The notes beneath the pieces were generated by a model, which did no database searches, had not been told where the DNA came from, and saw only the letters and a program-made list of their open reading frames with translations. 64,000 nucleotides of DNA from CBDHCC01 sp965219235 (lineage in GTDB: Bacteria > Pseudomonadota > Alphaproteobacteria > Sphingomonadales > Sphingomonadaceae): the NCBI GenBank assembly GCA_965219235.1, contig OZ244721.1, positions 2,356,001-2,420,000 of the forward strand. The letters run 5' to 3'. Both the position numbers and the translations under genes were made by a program. Shown piece by piece: positions 13,190 through 22,632 of the stretch; position 1 is the first letter of the stretch; each line of letters starts with the position of its first letter.

Positions 13190-15790
13190 CTAATCCCCCG
13201 CCACTTCCTTCAACCGATAGACCGCCTCCAGCGCCTCCCTCGGCGTCAGCGTGTCCGCGTTCAGGGCGGCCAGCGCCTCCCTCAGCGCGTCGCGCTCCGG
13301 CTCCGCCTCCACGGCGGCGAACAGGGGGAGGTCGCTGAGCGACGCGGCCAGGCCTCCGGTGGCGGCGCGGCCGGCTTCCAGCTTGGCCAGCACCGCCTTG
13401 GCGCGGGCCAGCACGGGGGCGGGCAGGCCGGCGAGTTTGCCGACCGCCAGACCATAGCTGCGGTCGGCGGGGCCGGGGGCGACCTCGTGCAGCAGGACCA
13501 GCTCGCCCTTCCATTCGCGCGCGTTCAGATGGTGCAGGCTGACGGCGTCCAGCGTCTCGGCCAGGCGCGACAGCTCGTGATAGTGGGTGGCGAAGAGGGC
13601 TCGGCAGCGGTTGGTCTCGGCGACGTGCTCTGCCACCGCCCAGGCGATCGCCAGGCCGTCATAGGTCGACGTGCCCCGCCCGATCTCGTCCAGGATGACG
13701 AAGGAGCGCTCCGTGGCTTGCGACAGGATGGCGGCGGTCTCCACCATCTCGACCATGAAGGTGGAGCGGCCGCGCGCCAGGTTGTCGGACGCGCCCACCC
13801 GGCTGAACAGGCGGTCGACCAGCCCCAGCCGCATCGCCCTGGCCGGCACGAACGCGCCCGCCTGCGCCAGGATGACGAGGAGCGCGTTCTGGCGCAGGAA
13901 GGTGGACTTGCCGCCCATGTTCGGCCCGCTCACCAGCCACAGCCGATCGTCGGGGGTCAGGGTCAGGTCGTTGGCGACGAACGGCTCGCCGGCACGGGTC
14001 ACCGCCGCCTCCACCACCGGATGCCGGCCGTGTTCCACGTGGAACACGGGCTCGTCCGCCAGCTCCGGCCGCACCCAGCCGCCGGTGCCCGCGCCCGAAC
14101 GGGCCAGCGTGCCCAGCGCGGCGGCGACGTCCAGCCGGGCGAGCGCGTCGGCGGTGTCGCCGATGGCGTGGAGGCGCGCGGTGGCCAGCTCCGTCAGCTC
14201 CTCCAGATGCGCGGCCTCCGCCGCGAGCGCGCGGGCGGCGGCCTCCGTCACGCGGCCGGCCTCCTCGTGCAGGTCGGGGTGGGAGAAGCGGACCGCGTTG
14301 GCCATCGTCTGGCGGTGGCCGAAGGGGCTGTCCGCCCCCATCAGCGGGTCGGCGGCGCGCGCGGGCACCTCCAGATGATAGCCCAGCACGCCGTTGTGCT
14401 TGACCTTGAGCGTCGGCACGCCGGTCGCGTCGCGATAGCGGGCCTCCAGCGCGGCGATGGCGCGCCGGCCCTCCTTGCCCAGCCGGCGCAGCTCGTCGAG
14501 CGCGGCGTCATAGCCCGCTGCGATCGCGCCCCCGGCGGCCGCGTCGTGCGGCGGCTCGGGCACCAGCGCGCGGGTGAGGCGGTCGGTCAGCTCGCCATGG
14601 CCCGACAGCCGGGGAAGGAGGGCAGTGACGAGCGAAGGCGTGTCGAACGCGGTCAGCCACTCGTGGAGCGCCCTCGCCCCGGCCAGCCCGTCGCGCACCG
14701 CCCCCAGATCGCGCGGAGAGGCGCGGTTTGCCGCCAATTTTCCTACCAGGCGCGCCAGGTCGGGCAAGTGCTTGAGCTCGGCGCGCAGCCGCTCGGCCTC
14801 GCGTTCGTGGGCGCACATCCACTCGACCGCGTCCAGACGCGCCTCGATGGCGGCGCGGTCGGTGAGCGGCGCGGAGAGGTCGTCCGCCAGCAGCCGCGCG
14901 CCCGCCGCCGTCACGGTGCGGTCCACCGCCGCCAGCAGCGAGTGGGCGCGCCCGCCCTCGGCGTCCACCGTGATCTCCAGGCTGGCGCGGGTGGCGGCGT
15001 CGATGGCGAGGCGGGCGGCGGGCGCGGCGCTGACCGGCGGGCGCAGGGTGGGCAGCGTCCCCCGCCCGGTGTGCTCCAGATACTCGATCAACCCCGCCGC
15101 CGCCGCCAGCGCGGGCCGGTCGAACGCGCCGAACCCGTCGAGCGTCGCCACTCCGAACAGCCGCCTCAGCGCCGCCTCGCCGGCCTTGGCGCGGAAGGCG
15201 GCGGGCGGCCGCTCCCGCACATCGACGCCCTCCAAGGTGACGCCCTCCGCCGCCAGCACCTCGGCGGGGCCGAGCCGGGCGATCTCCGCCTCCGGCCCCT
15301 CGCCCTGGCCCAGGTCGGACAGCCGCAGCGCGCCCGTGCTGACATCGGCCGCCGCCACGCCCCACCGACAACCGACGCGCGCCACCGCCACCAGCCAATT
15401 GGCCGCCTGCGGATCGAGCAGCGCGTCCTCCGTCAGCGTGCCCGCCGTCACCACACGGACGATGGCGCGGTTCACCGTCGCCTTGGAGCCGCGCGCGGCC
15501 TTTGCGTCCTCCGGCGTCTCCGTCTGCTCCGCGATGGCGACCCGATGCCCGGCGCGCACCAGCCGGGCGAGGTAGCCCTCGGCGGAGTGGACGGGCACGC
15601 CGCACATGGGCACCGGCTGGCCATCGTGCTCGCCGCGATGGGTGAGCGCGATGCCCAGCGCGTCGGCGGCCACGCGCGCGTCCTCGAAGAACAGCTCGAA
15701 GAAGTCGCCCATGCGATAGAACAGCAGCGCGTCCGGCACGGTGGCGCGCAGATCGAGATACTGGCGCATCATGGGCGTGGGCTCGGCCAT
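13190..15790 (-). CDS. mutS: DNA mismatch repair protein MutS
   Basis: Mismatch-recognition ATPase, 866 residues. The mismatch-binding Phe-x-Glu lies in MGDFFELFFEDA (about 27-38). The C-terminal ABC-type ATPase has Walker A GPNMGGKSTFLRQ, Walker B FVILDEIGRGTSTYDG and the signature region GRSTFMVEM. The start is taken at ATG 15790 (MAEPTPMMRQYLDLR); the frame is open further upstream, but that part is low-complexity and overlaps the promoter region of the divergent malic enzyme gene. The C-terminal residues end at VYRLKEVAGD, typical of the family. The HTH-CHAT operon begins about 160 bases downstream on the same strand. Confidence 0.97.
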   Translation of the reverse strand: MAEPTPMMRQYLDLRATVPDALLFYRMGDFFELFFEDARVAADALGIALTHRGEHDGQPVPMCGVPVHSAEGYLARLVRAGHRVAIAEQTETPEDAKAARGSKATVNRAIVRVVTAGTLTEDALLDPQAANWLVAVARVGCRWGVAAADVSTGALRLSDLGQGEGPEAEIARLGPAEVLAAEGVTLEGVDVRERPPAAFRAKAGEAALRRLFGVATLDGFGAFDRPALAAAAGLIEYLEHTGRGTLPTLRPPVSAAPAARLAIDAATRASLEITVDAEGGRAHSLLAAVDRTVTAAGARLLADDLSAPLTDRAAIEARLDAVEWMCAHEREAERLRAELKHLPDLARLVGKLAANRASPRDLGAVRDGLAGARALHEWLTAFDTPSLVTALLPRLSGHGELTDRLTRALVPEPPHDAAAGGAIAAGYDAALDELRRLGKEGRRAIAALEARYRDATGVPTLKVKHNGVLGYHLEVPARAADPLMGADSPFGHRQTMANAVRFSHPDLHEEAGRVTEAAARALAAEAAHLEELTELATARLHAIGDTADALARLDVAAALGTLARSGAGTGGWVRPELADEPVFHVEHGRHPVVEAAVTRAGEPFVANDLTLTPDDRLWLVSGPNMGGKSTFLRQNALLVILAQAGAFVPARAMRLGLVDRLFSRVGASDNLARGRSTFMVEMVETAAILSQATERSFVILDEIGRGTSTYDGLAIAWAVAEHVAETNRCRALFATHYHELSRLAETLDAVSLHHLNAREWKGELVLLHEVAPGPADRSYGLAVGKLAGLPAPVLARAKAVLAKLEAGRAATGGLAASLSDLPLFAAVEAEPERDALREALAALNADTLTPREALEAVYRLKEVAGD

Positions 15791-15887
15791 CGGCGATGGG
15801 TTAGCGGAGGGGCGGGGAGCGCAACAGTCCTCTCCCCCGAAGGGGTGAGGGCTGCTATGCCTTCGCCCTCCCGACCCGGAGCCGCCC

Positions 15888-18152
15888 ATGACCGACGACC
15901 GCCGCATCGAGTTTTCCGACCGCGAGGCGCTCGCCTTCCATGCCGAGGGCCGGCCGGGCAAGCTGGAGATCGTCGCGTCCAAGCCGATGGCGACGCAGCG
16001 CGACCTGAGCCTCGCCTATTCGCCGGGCGTCGCGCTGCCGGTGCGGGCCATCGCCGCCGATCCGGCGACCGCCTACGACTACACCGCCAAGGGCAACCTG
16101 GTCGCCGTCATCTCCAACGGCACCGCGATCCTGGGGCTGGGCAATCTGGGCGCGCTGGCGTCCAAGCCGGTGATGGAGGGCAAGGCGGTGCTGTTCAAGC
16201 GCTTCGCCGATGTCGACGCCATCGACCTGGAGCTCGACACCGAGGACACCGACGCCTTCGTGAACGCCGTAGCACTTCTCGAACCCTCCTTCGGCGGCAT
16301 CAACCTGGAGGACATCGCCGCGCCCGCCTGCTTCGTGATCGAGACGGCCCTGCGCGAGCGCATGAACATCCCCGTGTTCCACGACGACCAGCACGGCACG
16401 GCGATCATCACGGCGGCCGGCCTCATCAACGCCTGCCGCCTGACCGACCGATCGTTCGCCGACCTCCGGATGGTGGTGAACGGCGCGGGCGCGGCGGCGA
16501 TCGCGTGCACCGACCTGATGATCCACATGGGGGTGCGCAAGGCCAACGTCGTCATGTGCGACCGCACCGGCGTGATTTACGAAGGCCGCGAGGACGGCAT
16601 GGATCAGTGGAAGTCCGCCCACGCGTCGCCCACCACCGCGCGCACCCTGGAGGAGGCCCTGAAGGGCGCGGACGTGTTCCTGGGCCTGTCGGCGGCCGGG
16701 GCGCTGAGGCCCGAGATGGTGGCCGAGATGGCCGCCCAGCCGATCCTGTTCGCGATGGCCAATCCGGAGCCGGAGATTCGGCCCGAACTCGCCCGCGCGG
16801 CGCGGCCCGACGCGATCATCGCCACCGGCCGCTCCGACTATCCCAACCAGGTCAACAACGTGCTGGGCTTCCCCTTCCTGTTCCGGGGCGCGCTCGACGT
16901 GCGCGCGACCGCGATCACCGACGGCATGAAGGTCGCCGCCGCCGAGGCCATCGCGGCGCTCGCCCGCGAGCCCGTGCCGGAGGAGGTGGCCGCCGCCTAC
17001 GGGGGCCACGCCCACCGCTTCGGCGCGGACTACATCATCCCCGCCCCCTTCGACCCCCGGTTGATGGAGGTGGTCTCCAGCGCCGTGGCGCGCGCGGCCA
17101 TGGACGGCGGTGTGGCGACCAAGCCTATCGAGGACTTCGACGCCTACGCCCATGCGCTGCGTTCGCGCCTGAACCCCACCACCTCGACCCTGACGCTCGC
17201 CTACGAGCACGCGCGCGCGGACCCCAAGCGGGTGATCTTCGCCGAGGCCGAGGAGGAGGTCGTGCTGCGCGCCGCCATCGCCTTCAAGGAGGGCGGCTAC
17301 GGCACCCCCGTGCTGGTCGGGCGCGAGGACGTGCCCGACCGGCTGGCGGCGCTCGGCGTCCGGCGACCCGAGGAGTACGAGGTCCACAACTCCTACCGCT
17401 CGCCGCTCGTCCCCGCGATGGTGGACCGCCTGTACGAGCGGCTGCAGCGGCGCGGCTATCTGCGCCGCGACTGCGAGCGGCTGGTCAACCGCGACCGCAA
17501 CATCTTCGGCGCGCTGCTGCTCAAGATGGGCGAGGCGGACGCGATGATCACCGGCGTGACGCGCACCTACGCCCAGACGCTGCGCGAGCTCAGGCGGGTG
17601 CTCGATCCGGCGGCGGGCCGCACGCCGTTCGGCGTTCACGTGCTCGTCGGCCGCGCCCACACCATCTTCCTGGCCGACACGACGGTCAACGAGCGGCCGA
17701 CCGCCGCCATGCTCGCCGACATCGCGGAGGGCACGGCGGCGGTCGCGCGCCGCATGGGGCAGGACCCGCGCGTGGCCTTCCTGTCCTACTCCACCTTCGG
17801 CAACCCGCCCGGCACCTGGCTCGACACCATCCGCGAGGCGGTGACGCTGCTCGAGGCGCGCGAGCCCGGCTTCGAGTTCGACGGTGAGATGGCGCCCGAC
17901 GTGGCGCTCAACCCGGCCGTCGCCGCGTCCTACCCCTTCGAGCGCCTGACCGGACCGGCCAACGTGCTGGTCATGCCCGGACTGCAATCGGCGAACATTT
18001 CCGCCAAGCTGATGCGCGAGCTGTCGGGCGACGCGGTGATCGGGCCGATGCTGGTCGGTGTCGAGCGGCCGGTGCAGATCGCCACCATGGGCGCCAGCGC
18101 CAGCGAGCTCGTCACCCTGGCGGTGCTGGCGGCGGGCGGGATGGTGAGCTGA
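15888..18152 (+). CDS. maeB: NADP-dependent malic enzyme with phosphotransacetylase-like C-terminal domain
   Basis: Decarboxylates malate to pyruvate with reduction of NADP. 754 residues: malic enzyme part at 1-420 (SLAYSPGVALPVRAI, the catalytic region VFHDDQHGTAIITAAGL, nucleotide-binding VVNGAGAAAIACTDLM) and a phosphate acetyltransferase-like part at about 430-754 (LVGRAHTIFLADTTVNERP, SYSTFGNP). In such fusions the second domain is usually regulatory (acetyl-CoA sensing) rather than catalytic. Divergent from mutS, with about 100 bases between the two starts. Length and domain order are as usual. Confidence 0.96.
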   Translation: MTDDRRIEFSDREALAFHAEGRPGKLEIVASKPMATQRDLSLAYSPGVALPVRAIAADPATAYDYTAKGNLVAVISNGTAILGLGNLGALASKPVMEGKAVLFKRFADVDAIDLELDTEDTDAFVNAVALLEPSFGGINLEDIAAPACFVIETALRERMNIPVFHDDQHGTAIITAAGLINACRLTDRSFADLRMVVNGAGAAAIACTDLMIHMGVRKANVVMCDRTGVIYEGREDGMDQWKSAHASPTTARTLEEALKGADVFLGLSAAGALRPEMVAEMAAQPILFAMANPEPEIRPELARAARPDAIIATGRSDYPNQVNNVLGFPFLFRGALDVRATAITDGMKVAAAEAIAALAREPVPEEVAAAYGGHAHRFGADYIIPAPFDPRLMEVVSSAVARAAMDGGVATKPIEDFDAYAHALRSRLNPTTSTLTLAYEHARADPKRVIFAEAEEEVVLRAAIAFKEGGYGTPVLVGREDVPDRLAALGVRRPEEYEVHNSYRSPLVPAMVDRLYERLQRRGYLRRDCERLVNRDRNIFGALLLKMGEADAMITGVTRTYAQTLRELRRVLDPAAGRTPFGVHVLVGRAHTIFLADTTVNERPTAAMLADIAEGTAAVARRMGQDPRVAFLSYSTFGNPPGTWLDTIREAVTLLEAREPGFEFDGEMAPDVALNPAVAASYPFERLTGPANVLVMPGLQSANISAKLMRELSGDAVIGPMLVGVERPVQIATMGASASELVTLAVLAAGGMVS

Positions 18153-18168
18153 GCGGCCCGGCCGCCGG

Positions 18169-18645
18169 TCAGCCGCCCTGGCCCTGCCCGCGCCCGGCCT
18201 GGCCGCCCGCGCCCCCGGGCGCGCCGACCGTGCCGATGTTGCCGAACAGATCCTCGAACAGCGAGCGGTCGCGGCCGAGCGTAGGCGTGTGGTCGCCGTC
18301 CGGCGAGATCGACGCGACCTGCTCCAGGCCGCGCCGGTCCACGGCCGCCACCGAACCGTCGGGCGCGAAGGTGACATGCAGGATCGTCTGCCCGACGGGC
18401 GAGGGTCGGCTGAATCCGTACTGCTTGGTGATCCGCGACACGTAGTACCACTCGTCCGGCGTGAACTCGCCGGTGAAGGTCGGCTGGCCGAGCGTCGCCT
18501 CGACCGATTGCTTGTTGTCGACGCCCGGCTGAATCCCGCTGACCAGCGCCTCGTCGACGATGTAGCCCTGATAGCCGCGGTCGCGCGCGCAGCCGGCGAG
18601 CGACAGCGCGAGGACGGGCATGAGGAGGAGGAGGGGACGGATCAT
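18169..18645 (-). CDS. bamE: Outer-membrane assembly lipoprotein BamE (SmpA/OmlA family)
   Basis: Accessory lipoprotein of the BAM complex that inserts beta-barrel proteins. 158 residues from ATG 18645; the lipoprotein signal is MIRPLLLLMPVLALSLAGC with Cys at 19. The SmpA/OmlA fold covers ALVSGIQPGVDNKQSVEATLG through EWYYVSRITKQYGF. The C-terminus is an unusual Gly/Gln-rich tail (GAGGQAGRGQGQGG). The frame continues upstream, but the lipobox fixes this start. Divergent from the cytochrome bc1 chaperone gene. The tail is longer than in E. coli BamE (113 residues). Confidence 0.9.
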   Translation of the reverse strand: MIRPLLLLMPVLALSLAGCARDRGYQGYIVDEALVSGIQPGVDNKQSVEATLGQPTFTGEFTPDEWYYVSRITKQYGFSRPSPVGQTILHVTFAPDGSVAAVDRRGLEQVASISPDGDHTPTLGRDRSLFEDLFGNIGTVGAPGGAGGQAGRGQGQGG

Positions 18646-18742
18646 CGGGCGCACTCCGGTGCGTGGGAGCGCGGACGGCTTGCAACCGCGCGAGGGGCGC
18701 TCAATATCGGAGCCTCGCCCCGCCCACAAGCCGAGACCGCGA

Positions 18743-19261
18743 TTGAGCCTGCTCCAGCGCCTGTTCCCCGCCCGGCCGGACCGCAGGGACGCGGTGCGCG
18801 ACCTCTACCTCCGGCTGATCGAAGAGGCGCGCCAGTCGCACTGGTACGTGGCCGGCGGGGTCGCCGACGACGTGAACGGCCGCTTCGCCGTGCTGTCGTC
18901 CGTGGTGGCGCTGGCGCTCGCCCGGCTGGACGGCGAGGCGCAGGCGTCGGTCGCGCTGACCGAGCTGTTCGTGGACGACATGGAGGCCTCCCTGCGCGAG
19001 ATCGGCATCGGCGACATGGTCGTGGGCAAGCGGGTCGGCCGACTGGTGAGCGCGCTGGGCGGGCGGCTCGGCGCCTATCGCGACGCGCTGGCGGCCGATG
19101 ACGGCGCCGTCTTCCGCCAGGCGGTGGCGCGCAACGTCTACGGCGGCGCGGAGCCGACGGCGGCGGCGCTCGACCACACGGCGCAGGCGCTCAGGGCCTT
19201 CGCCGAACGGCTGGAGCGCACCGGCACGGACGCGCTCGTGGCGGGGCGGGTGTCGGCATGA
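18743..19261 (+). CDS. Ubiquinol-cytochrome c chaperone (CBP3 family)
   Basis: Member of the ubiquinol-cytochrome c chaperone family that helps assemble the cytochrome bc1 complex. The family core is visible in RDAVRDLYLRLIEEARQSHWY and ALTELFVDDMEASLREIGIGDM. The start is uncertain: TTG 18743 (SLLQRLFPARPDR) fits family length at 172 residues, whereas an ATG at 18620 would overlap the bamE signal region. The stop overlaps the start of the next gene (ATGA), so this gene and yceD are translationally coupled. Confidence 0.85.
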   Translation: MSLLQRLFPARPDRRDAVRDLYLRLIEEARQSHWYVAGGVADDVNGRFAVLSSVVALALARLDGEAQASVALTELFVDDMEASLREIGIGDMVVGKRVGRLVSALGGRLGAYRDALAADDGAVFRQAVARNVYGGAEPTAAALDHTAQALRAFAERLERTGTDALVAGRVSA

Positions 19262-19770
19262 CGCCCGAGTTCTCACGGTCGGTTCGCGCCGACGCGGTTT
19301 CGGTCGAGCGCTACGAGGCGGTCGTGGCCGACGCGGCCGAGCGCGCGGCGCTGGCGGCGCGGTTCGGCCTCGACTCGCTCGACCGGCTGGAGGGCCGCTG
19401 GACGCTCGCGCCGCACGCCGAAGGCGTGCTGGCGACCGGCCGCATCCTCGCCGCCGGCGCGCAGGCGTGCGTGACGACGGCCGAGCCCGTGCCCTTCGCG
19501 CTCGACGCGCCCGCCACCCTGCTCTTCACCCGCGACCCTCTGCCCGAGCTGACGGACGAGGCGTTCGAGCGGGAGCTGGAGGGACCGGATCTCGTCGAGA
19601 TGGAGAACGGCGCGCTCGACCTGGGCGAGGCGACCGCGCAGTCGATGGCGCTGGAGCTCGACCCCTGGCCGCGCGCGCCGGACGCCGACGAACGCCGCCG
19701 CGCGCTCGGCATCGCCACCGAGGTGGAAGCAAGCCCGTTCGCGAAGCTGCTGGGGTTGAAGAGGGACTGA
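19258..19770 (+). CDS. yceD: YceD-family (DUF177) protein
   Basis: 170 residues, DUF177/YceD family, linked in bacteria and plastids to 23S rRNA accumulation. Family features: FSRSVRADAV at the N-terminus, LEGRWTLAP, a single-Cys turn (AQACVTTAEPV; the family often has two Cys), a strongly acidic middle (ELEGPDLVEMENGALDLGE) and the C-terminal SPFAKLLGLKRD. It normally sits before rpmF or plsX; here it is followed by repeats and the convergent ssb gene. Coupled by an ATGA overlap to the chaperone gene upstream. Confidence 0.85.
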   Translation: MTPEFSRSVRADAVSVERYEAVVADAAERAALAARFGLDSLDRLEGRWTLAPHAEGVLATGRILAAGAQACVTTAEPVPFALDAPATLLFTRDPLPELTDEAFERELEGPDLVEMENGALDLGEATAQSMALELDPWPRAPDADERRRALGIATEVEASPFAKLLGLKRD

Positions 19771-19788
19771 GTCGCGGGAGCGATTTCC

Positions 19789-19853
19789 GGTCACCCTCAC
19801 CCTTCCGCCGCTGACGCGGCTCCCCTTGGGAGAGGGACAGGGTGAGGGTGACC
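19789..19853. repeat. REP-like inverted repeat
   Basis: Perfect 14-base outer arms GGTCACCCTCACCC and its complement flank inner sequence with CGCCGCTGACGCGGC and TCCCCTTGGGAGAGGGA. It lies between the convergent yceD and ssb genes and could terminate both. The same element occurs at 23467-23574 and, rearranged, at 36429-36542. Confidence 0.75.
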
Positions 19854-19879
19854 AGGCCGGAGCGGGCTGGCCGCTTCCC

Positions 19880-20398
19880 TCAGAACGGAACGTCGTCGTC
19901 CAGGTCGGCGGCGTAGTCCTGTCCGCCACCCAGGCCACCGCCACCGGACGAGCCACCGGACGAACTCCCGCCCGACGCGCCGCCGGAGCGCCCGCCGCCG
20001 GAGCGCGACTCGCCGCCACCCCAGCCGCCGTCCGATCCGCCGCCGCCCTCGCGCCGGTCGAGCAAGGTCAGCTCGCCCCGAAAACGCTGCAGCACGATCT
20101 CGGTCGTGTAGCGGTCGTTGCCGTCCTGGCCCTGCCATTTGCGGGTCTGGAGCTGGCCTTCGACATAGACCTTGCTGCCCTTCTTCGCGTAGTTCTTCGC
20201 CACCTTGCCCAGCATCTCGTTCCAGATGACGATGTTGTGCCACTCGGTCTTCTCGCGGCGCTCGCCGGACTGCTTGTCGTTCCAGCTCTCCGACGTGGCC
20301 AGGCTGAAGCTGACGACCTCACCCCCGTTGGTCGAGCGGACCTCCGGGTCCTTGCCCAGATTGCCGATCAGGATCACCTTGTTCACGCTGCCTGCCAC
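19880..20398 (-). CDS. ssb: Single-stranded DNA-binding protein
   Basis: 172 residues. The OB fold is at 1-110 (MAGSVNKVILIGNLGKDPEV, SWNDKQSGERREKTEWHNIV, KGSKVYVEGQLQTRKWQ), then a disordered Gly/Ser-rich linker with repeats of SGGS type, then the acidic tail ending DLDDDVPF that binds partner proteins. Binds single-stranded DNA as a tetramer in replication and repair. The start follows the feoB stop by 15 bases on the same strand, with GGGAGCGAG as ribosome-binding site, so part of its transcription may come from the iron-regulated feo promoter. Confidence 0.97.
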   Translation of the reverse strand: MAGSVNKVILIGNLGKDPEVRSTNGGEVVSFSLATSESWNDKQSGERREKTEWHNIVIWNEMLGKVAKNYAKKGSKVYVEGQLQTRKWQGQDGNDRYTTEIVLQRFRGELTLLDRREGGGGSDGGWGGGESRSGGGRSGGASGGSSSGGSSGGGGLGGGQDYAADLDDDVPF

Positions 20399-20413
20399 TC
20401 GCTCGCTCCCTCT

Positions 20414-22297
20414 TCAGAGCCCGGCGGCTCTCGCGAGCCAGTAGGTAGCGCCTGCGCCGACATAGGCCAAGGCGAAGAGATAGCCGACCATGAAACTCGT
20501 CCAGCCCACACTGTTGGTCTCCCGCCGCGCGACCGCGATCGTGGACAGGCACTGCGGCGCGAACACGAACCAGGCGAGGAAGGCGAGCGCGGTCGGCAGG
20601 CTCCAGTCCAGCGCGAGGCGCGCGCCCAGCGCCCGGTCCGTGTCCTCGGGCCGCACCTGATCGCGGCCGTCCGTCGGCTGCTCGTCGATCGAATAGGCGG
20701 TGGCGAGCGCGGACACCGCGACCTCGCGCGCCGCCATCGCGGGGACCAGCGCCAGCACGATGTCGCGGTTGAAGCCGATCGGGGCGAACGCCGGCTGGAT
20801 GGCGGTGGCGAGCCGCCCGGCGATCGACCGATCGAGCTGCCGCCCCGCCGGGGCCTGCGGGAAGGAGAGCAGCACCCACAAAGCGATCGTGGCGGTGAAG
20901 ATCACCCCGCCCGCGCGACGCAGGAACACGCCCGCGCGGCTCCACAGGCCCAGCGCCAGGTCGCGCCCGTTGGGCCACTGCCAGCGCGGCAGCTCCATCA
21001 TCATGCCCGCCGCCTCCCCCTTCAGCCGGGTCGAGCGCAGCACCAGCGCCACCACCAGCGCGCCCACGATGCCGGCGAGATAGAGGCCGAGCAGCACCAG
21101 CCCCTGCAACCCGACGCCGCCCCACACCTCGCGCGCGGGGATGAACGCGCCGATCACCACCGCATAGACCGGCAGGCGCGCCGAACAGGTCATCAGCGGG
21201 GCGACCAGGATGGTGGTCAGCCGCTCCCTGGGCTCGGCGATGGTGCGCGTCGCCATGATGCCGGGCACCGCGCAGGCGAAGGAGGAGAGGAGCGGGATGA
21301 AGGCGCGACCGTTCAGCCCCACCATCCCCATCAGCCGGTCCATCAGGAACGCCGCGCGGGCCATGTAGCCGCTCGCCTCCAGCACCAGGATGAAGGCGAA
21401 CAGGATGACGATCTGGGGCAGGAAGACGACGACCGAACCGACGCCGTTGACGACGCCGTCCACCAGGAAGGAGCGCAACAGGCCGTCGGGCACCACGCCG
21501 CCGACCGCGCCCGCCAACCAGTCCTGCGCGCCCTCGATCCAGCCGATCGGCGCCTCCGACCAGGCGAACACCGCCTGGAACATCAGGAACAGCACGCCGA
21601 GCAGCAGGACGGGGCCGAACACCGGGTGGAGCGCCACGCCGTCGGCGGCATGGCCCCAGCGTCGCGCCGCGCTCTCGCTGACGGTGGCGCGCACCGACAG
21701 CGCGCGGGCGCGGCGCTGGAGCGTGGTCAGATCCTCCTCCACCGCCGCGCCGGAGCCCGCGCGCAGGCGCAGAACGCCGCTGGAGCCCACCCGCTCGGAG
21801 ACCGCGTCGAGCAGCGCGTCCAGCCCGCGCCGGCGCACGGCCACGGTCGGGATCACCGGCACGCCCAGCTCGCGCGACAGCACGCCGGCGTCGATCACCA
21901 GCCCGTCACGCTCCGCCAGATCGACCATGTTGAGCGCGACCACGCACGGGCTGCCGAGCGCGATCAGCTGCAGCGCGAAGCGCAGGTGGTTGTCCAGGTT
22001 GGTCGCGTCGATCACGATCACCAGCAGGTCGGGCAGGCGCTCGCCCTCCTGGACGCCGGTGACGACGTCGCGGGTCACCGTCTCGTCGGGGCTGGAGGGG
22101 TCCAGGCTGTAGGCGCCGGGCAGGTCGACCAGCTCGACCGGGCGTCCGTCGGGCAGCGCCAGGCGGCCGGCATGGCGCTCGACGGTCACACCGGGATAGT
22201 TGCCGACCTTCTGCCTGGCCCCGGTCAGCGCGTTGAACAGCGCCGACTTGCCGGCGTTCGGATTGCCGACGAGCGCCACCAGGGGCGCGGGCGTCAT
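20414..22297 (-). CDS. feoB: Ferrous iron transporter FeoB
   Basis: Inner-membrane ferrous iron importer, 627 residues (E. coli FeoB has 773, so loops are shorter). The N-terminal G domain has G1 GNPNAGKSALFN, G3 DLPGAYSL and G4 LNMVDLAE; the membrane part carries two Gate motifs (the first with FACAVPGIMATR, and the region around PLMTCSARLPVYAVV with the pore-lining Cys). The start ATG at 22297 overlaps the feoA stop. The gene is followed closely by ssb. No FeoC is seen. Confidence 0.96.
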   Translation of the reverse strand: MTPAPLVALVGNPNAGKSALFNALTGARQKVGNYPGVTVERHAGRLALPDGRPVELVDLPGAYSLDPSSPDETVTRDVVTGVQEGERLPDLLVIVIDATNLDNHLRFALQLIALGSPCVVALNMVDLAERDGLVIDAGVLSRELGVPVIPTVAVRRRGLDALLDAVSERVGSSGVLRLRAGSGAAVEEDLTTLQRRARALSVRATVSESAARRWGHAADGVALHPVFGPVLLLGVLFLMFQAVFAWSEAPIGWIEGAQDWLAGAVGGVVPDGLLRSFLVDGVVNGVGSVVVFLPQIVILFAFILVLEASGYMARAAFLMDRLMGMVGLNGRAFIPLLSSFACAVPGIMATRTIAEPRERLTTILVAPLMTCSARLPVYAVVIGAFIPAREVWGGVGLQGLVLLGLYLAGIVGALVVALVLRSTRLKGEAAGMMMELPRWQWPNGRDLALGLWSRAGVFLRRAGGVIFTATIALWVLLSFPQAPAGRQLDRSIAGRLATAIQPAFAPIGFNRDIVLALVPAMAAREVAVSALATAYSIDEQPTDGRDQVRPEDTDRALGARLALDWSLPTALAFLAWFVFAPQCLSTIAVARRETNSVGWTSFMVGYLFALAYVGAGATYWLARAAGL

Positions 22298-22542
22298 GAA
22301 GCCGTCGCGGGCTCCACCGAGATCGCGAGCGCGTGGGCGCGCTGGATCGCGACGAGCATCCGGCCGACCTTGCACGCGAGCGGCCCGCGCCCGCGCCAGC
22401 CGCCGCGATGTTCGACCGACACGGCCACGCCGCGATCGAAGCCGAGCTCCCGCAGGCGGCGCGCGTCGGTGGCCGACAGGACGGACCAGTCGATGCCCTC
22501 GATCCGGGCGGCGCGGTGGGCGGGCAGGTCGTTCAGTCGCAC
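22294..22542 (-). CDS. feoA: Ferrous iron transport protein FeoA
   Basis: Small SH3-like cytosolic partner of FeoB, 82 residues from GTG 22542, which has AAGGAG about 8 bases upstream; the ATG at 22593 lies upstream of a Fur-like palindrome and is unlikely. Core features are ATDARRLRELGFDRGVAVSV and the C-terminal strand KVGRMLVAIQRAHALAI. An ATGA overlap couples it to feoB. Confidence 0.92.
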   Translation of the reverse strand: MRLNDLPAHRAARIEGIDWSVLSATDARRLRELGFDRGVAVSVEHRGGWRGRGPLACKVGRMLVAIQRAHALAISVEPATAS

Positions 22543-22562
22543 GATCTCGGCTCCTTCGTGCG

Positions 22563-22575
22563 ACTGATTATCAAT
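22563..22575 (-). promoter_or_regulatory. Putative Fur-type operator upstream of feoAB
   Basis: ATTGATAATCAGT (minus strand) is an imperfect palindrome containing the GATAAT core of Fur boxes, about 20 bases before the feoA start. Fur repression of feo is established in proteobacteria; the site itself is inferred by eye. Confidence 0.5.
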
Positions 22576-22632
22576 AGGAGGTGGAAGGGGCAAGCGGTTT
22601 GTGAGGGTGCCGATCCTTCATCCCTCTGTTTC

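Noticed and set aside
10793..13190. Prophage or transposon as carrier of the HTH-CHAT operon
   Set aside because: No integrase, transposase, attachment repeats or phage structural gene seen in or beside it.
13487..17887. 1466-codon plus-strand frame across mutS and maeB
   Set aside because: Antisense to mutS and out of frame in maeB; composition typical of shadow frames; both real genes have full motif sets.
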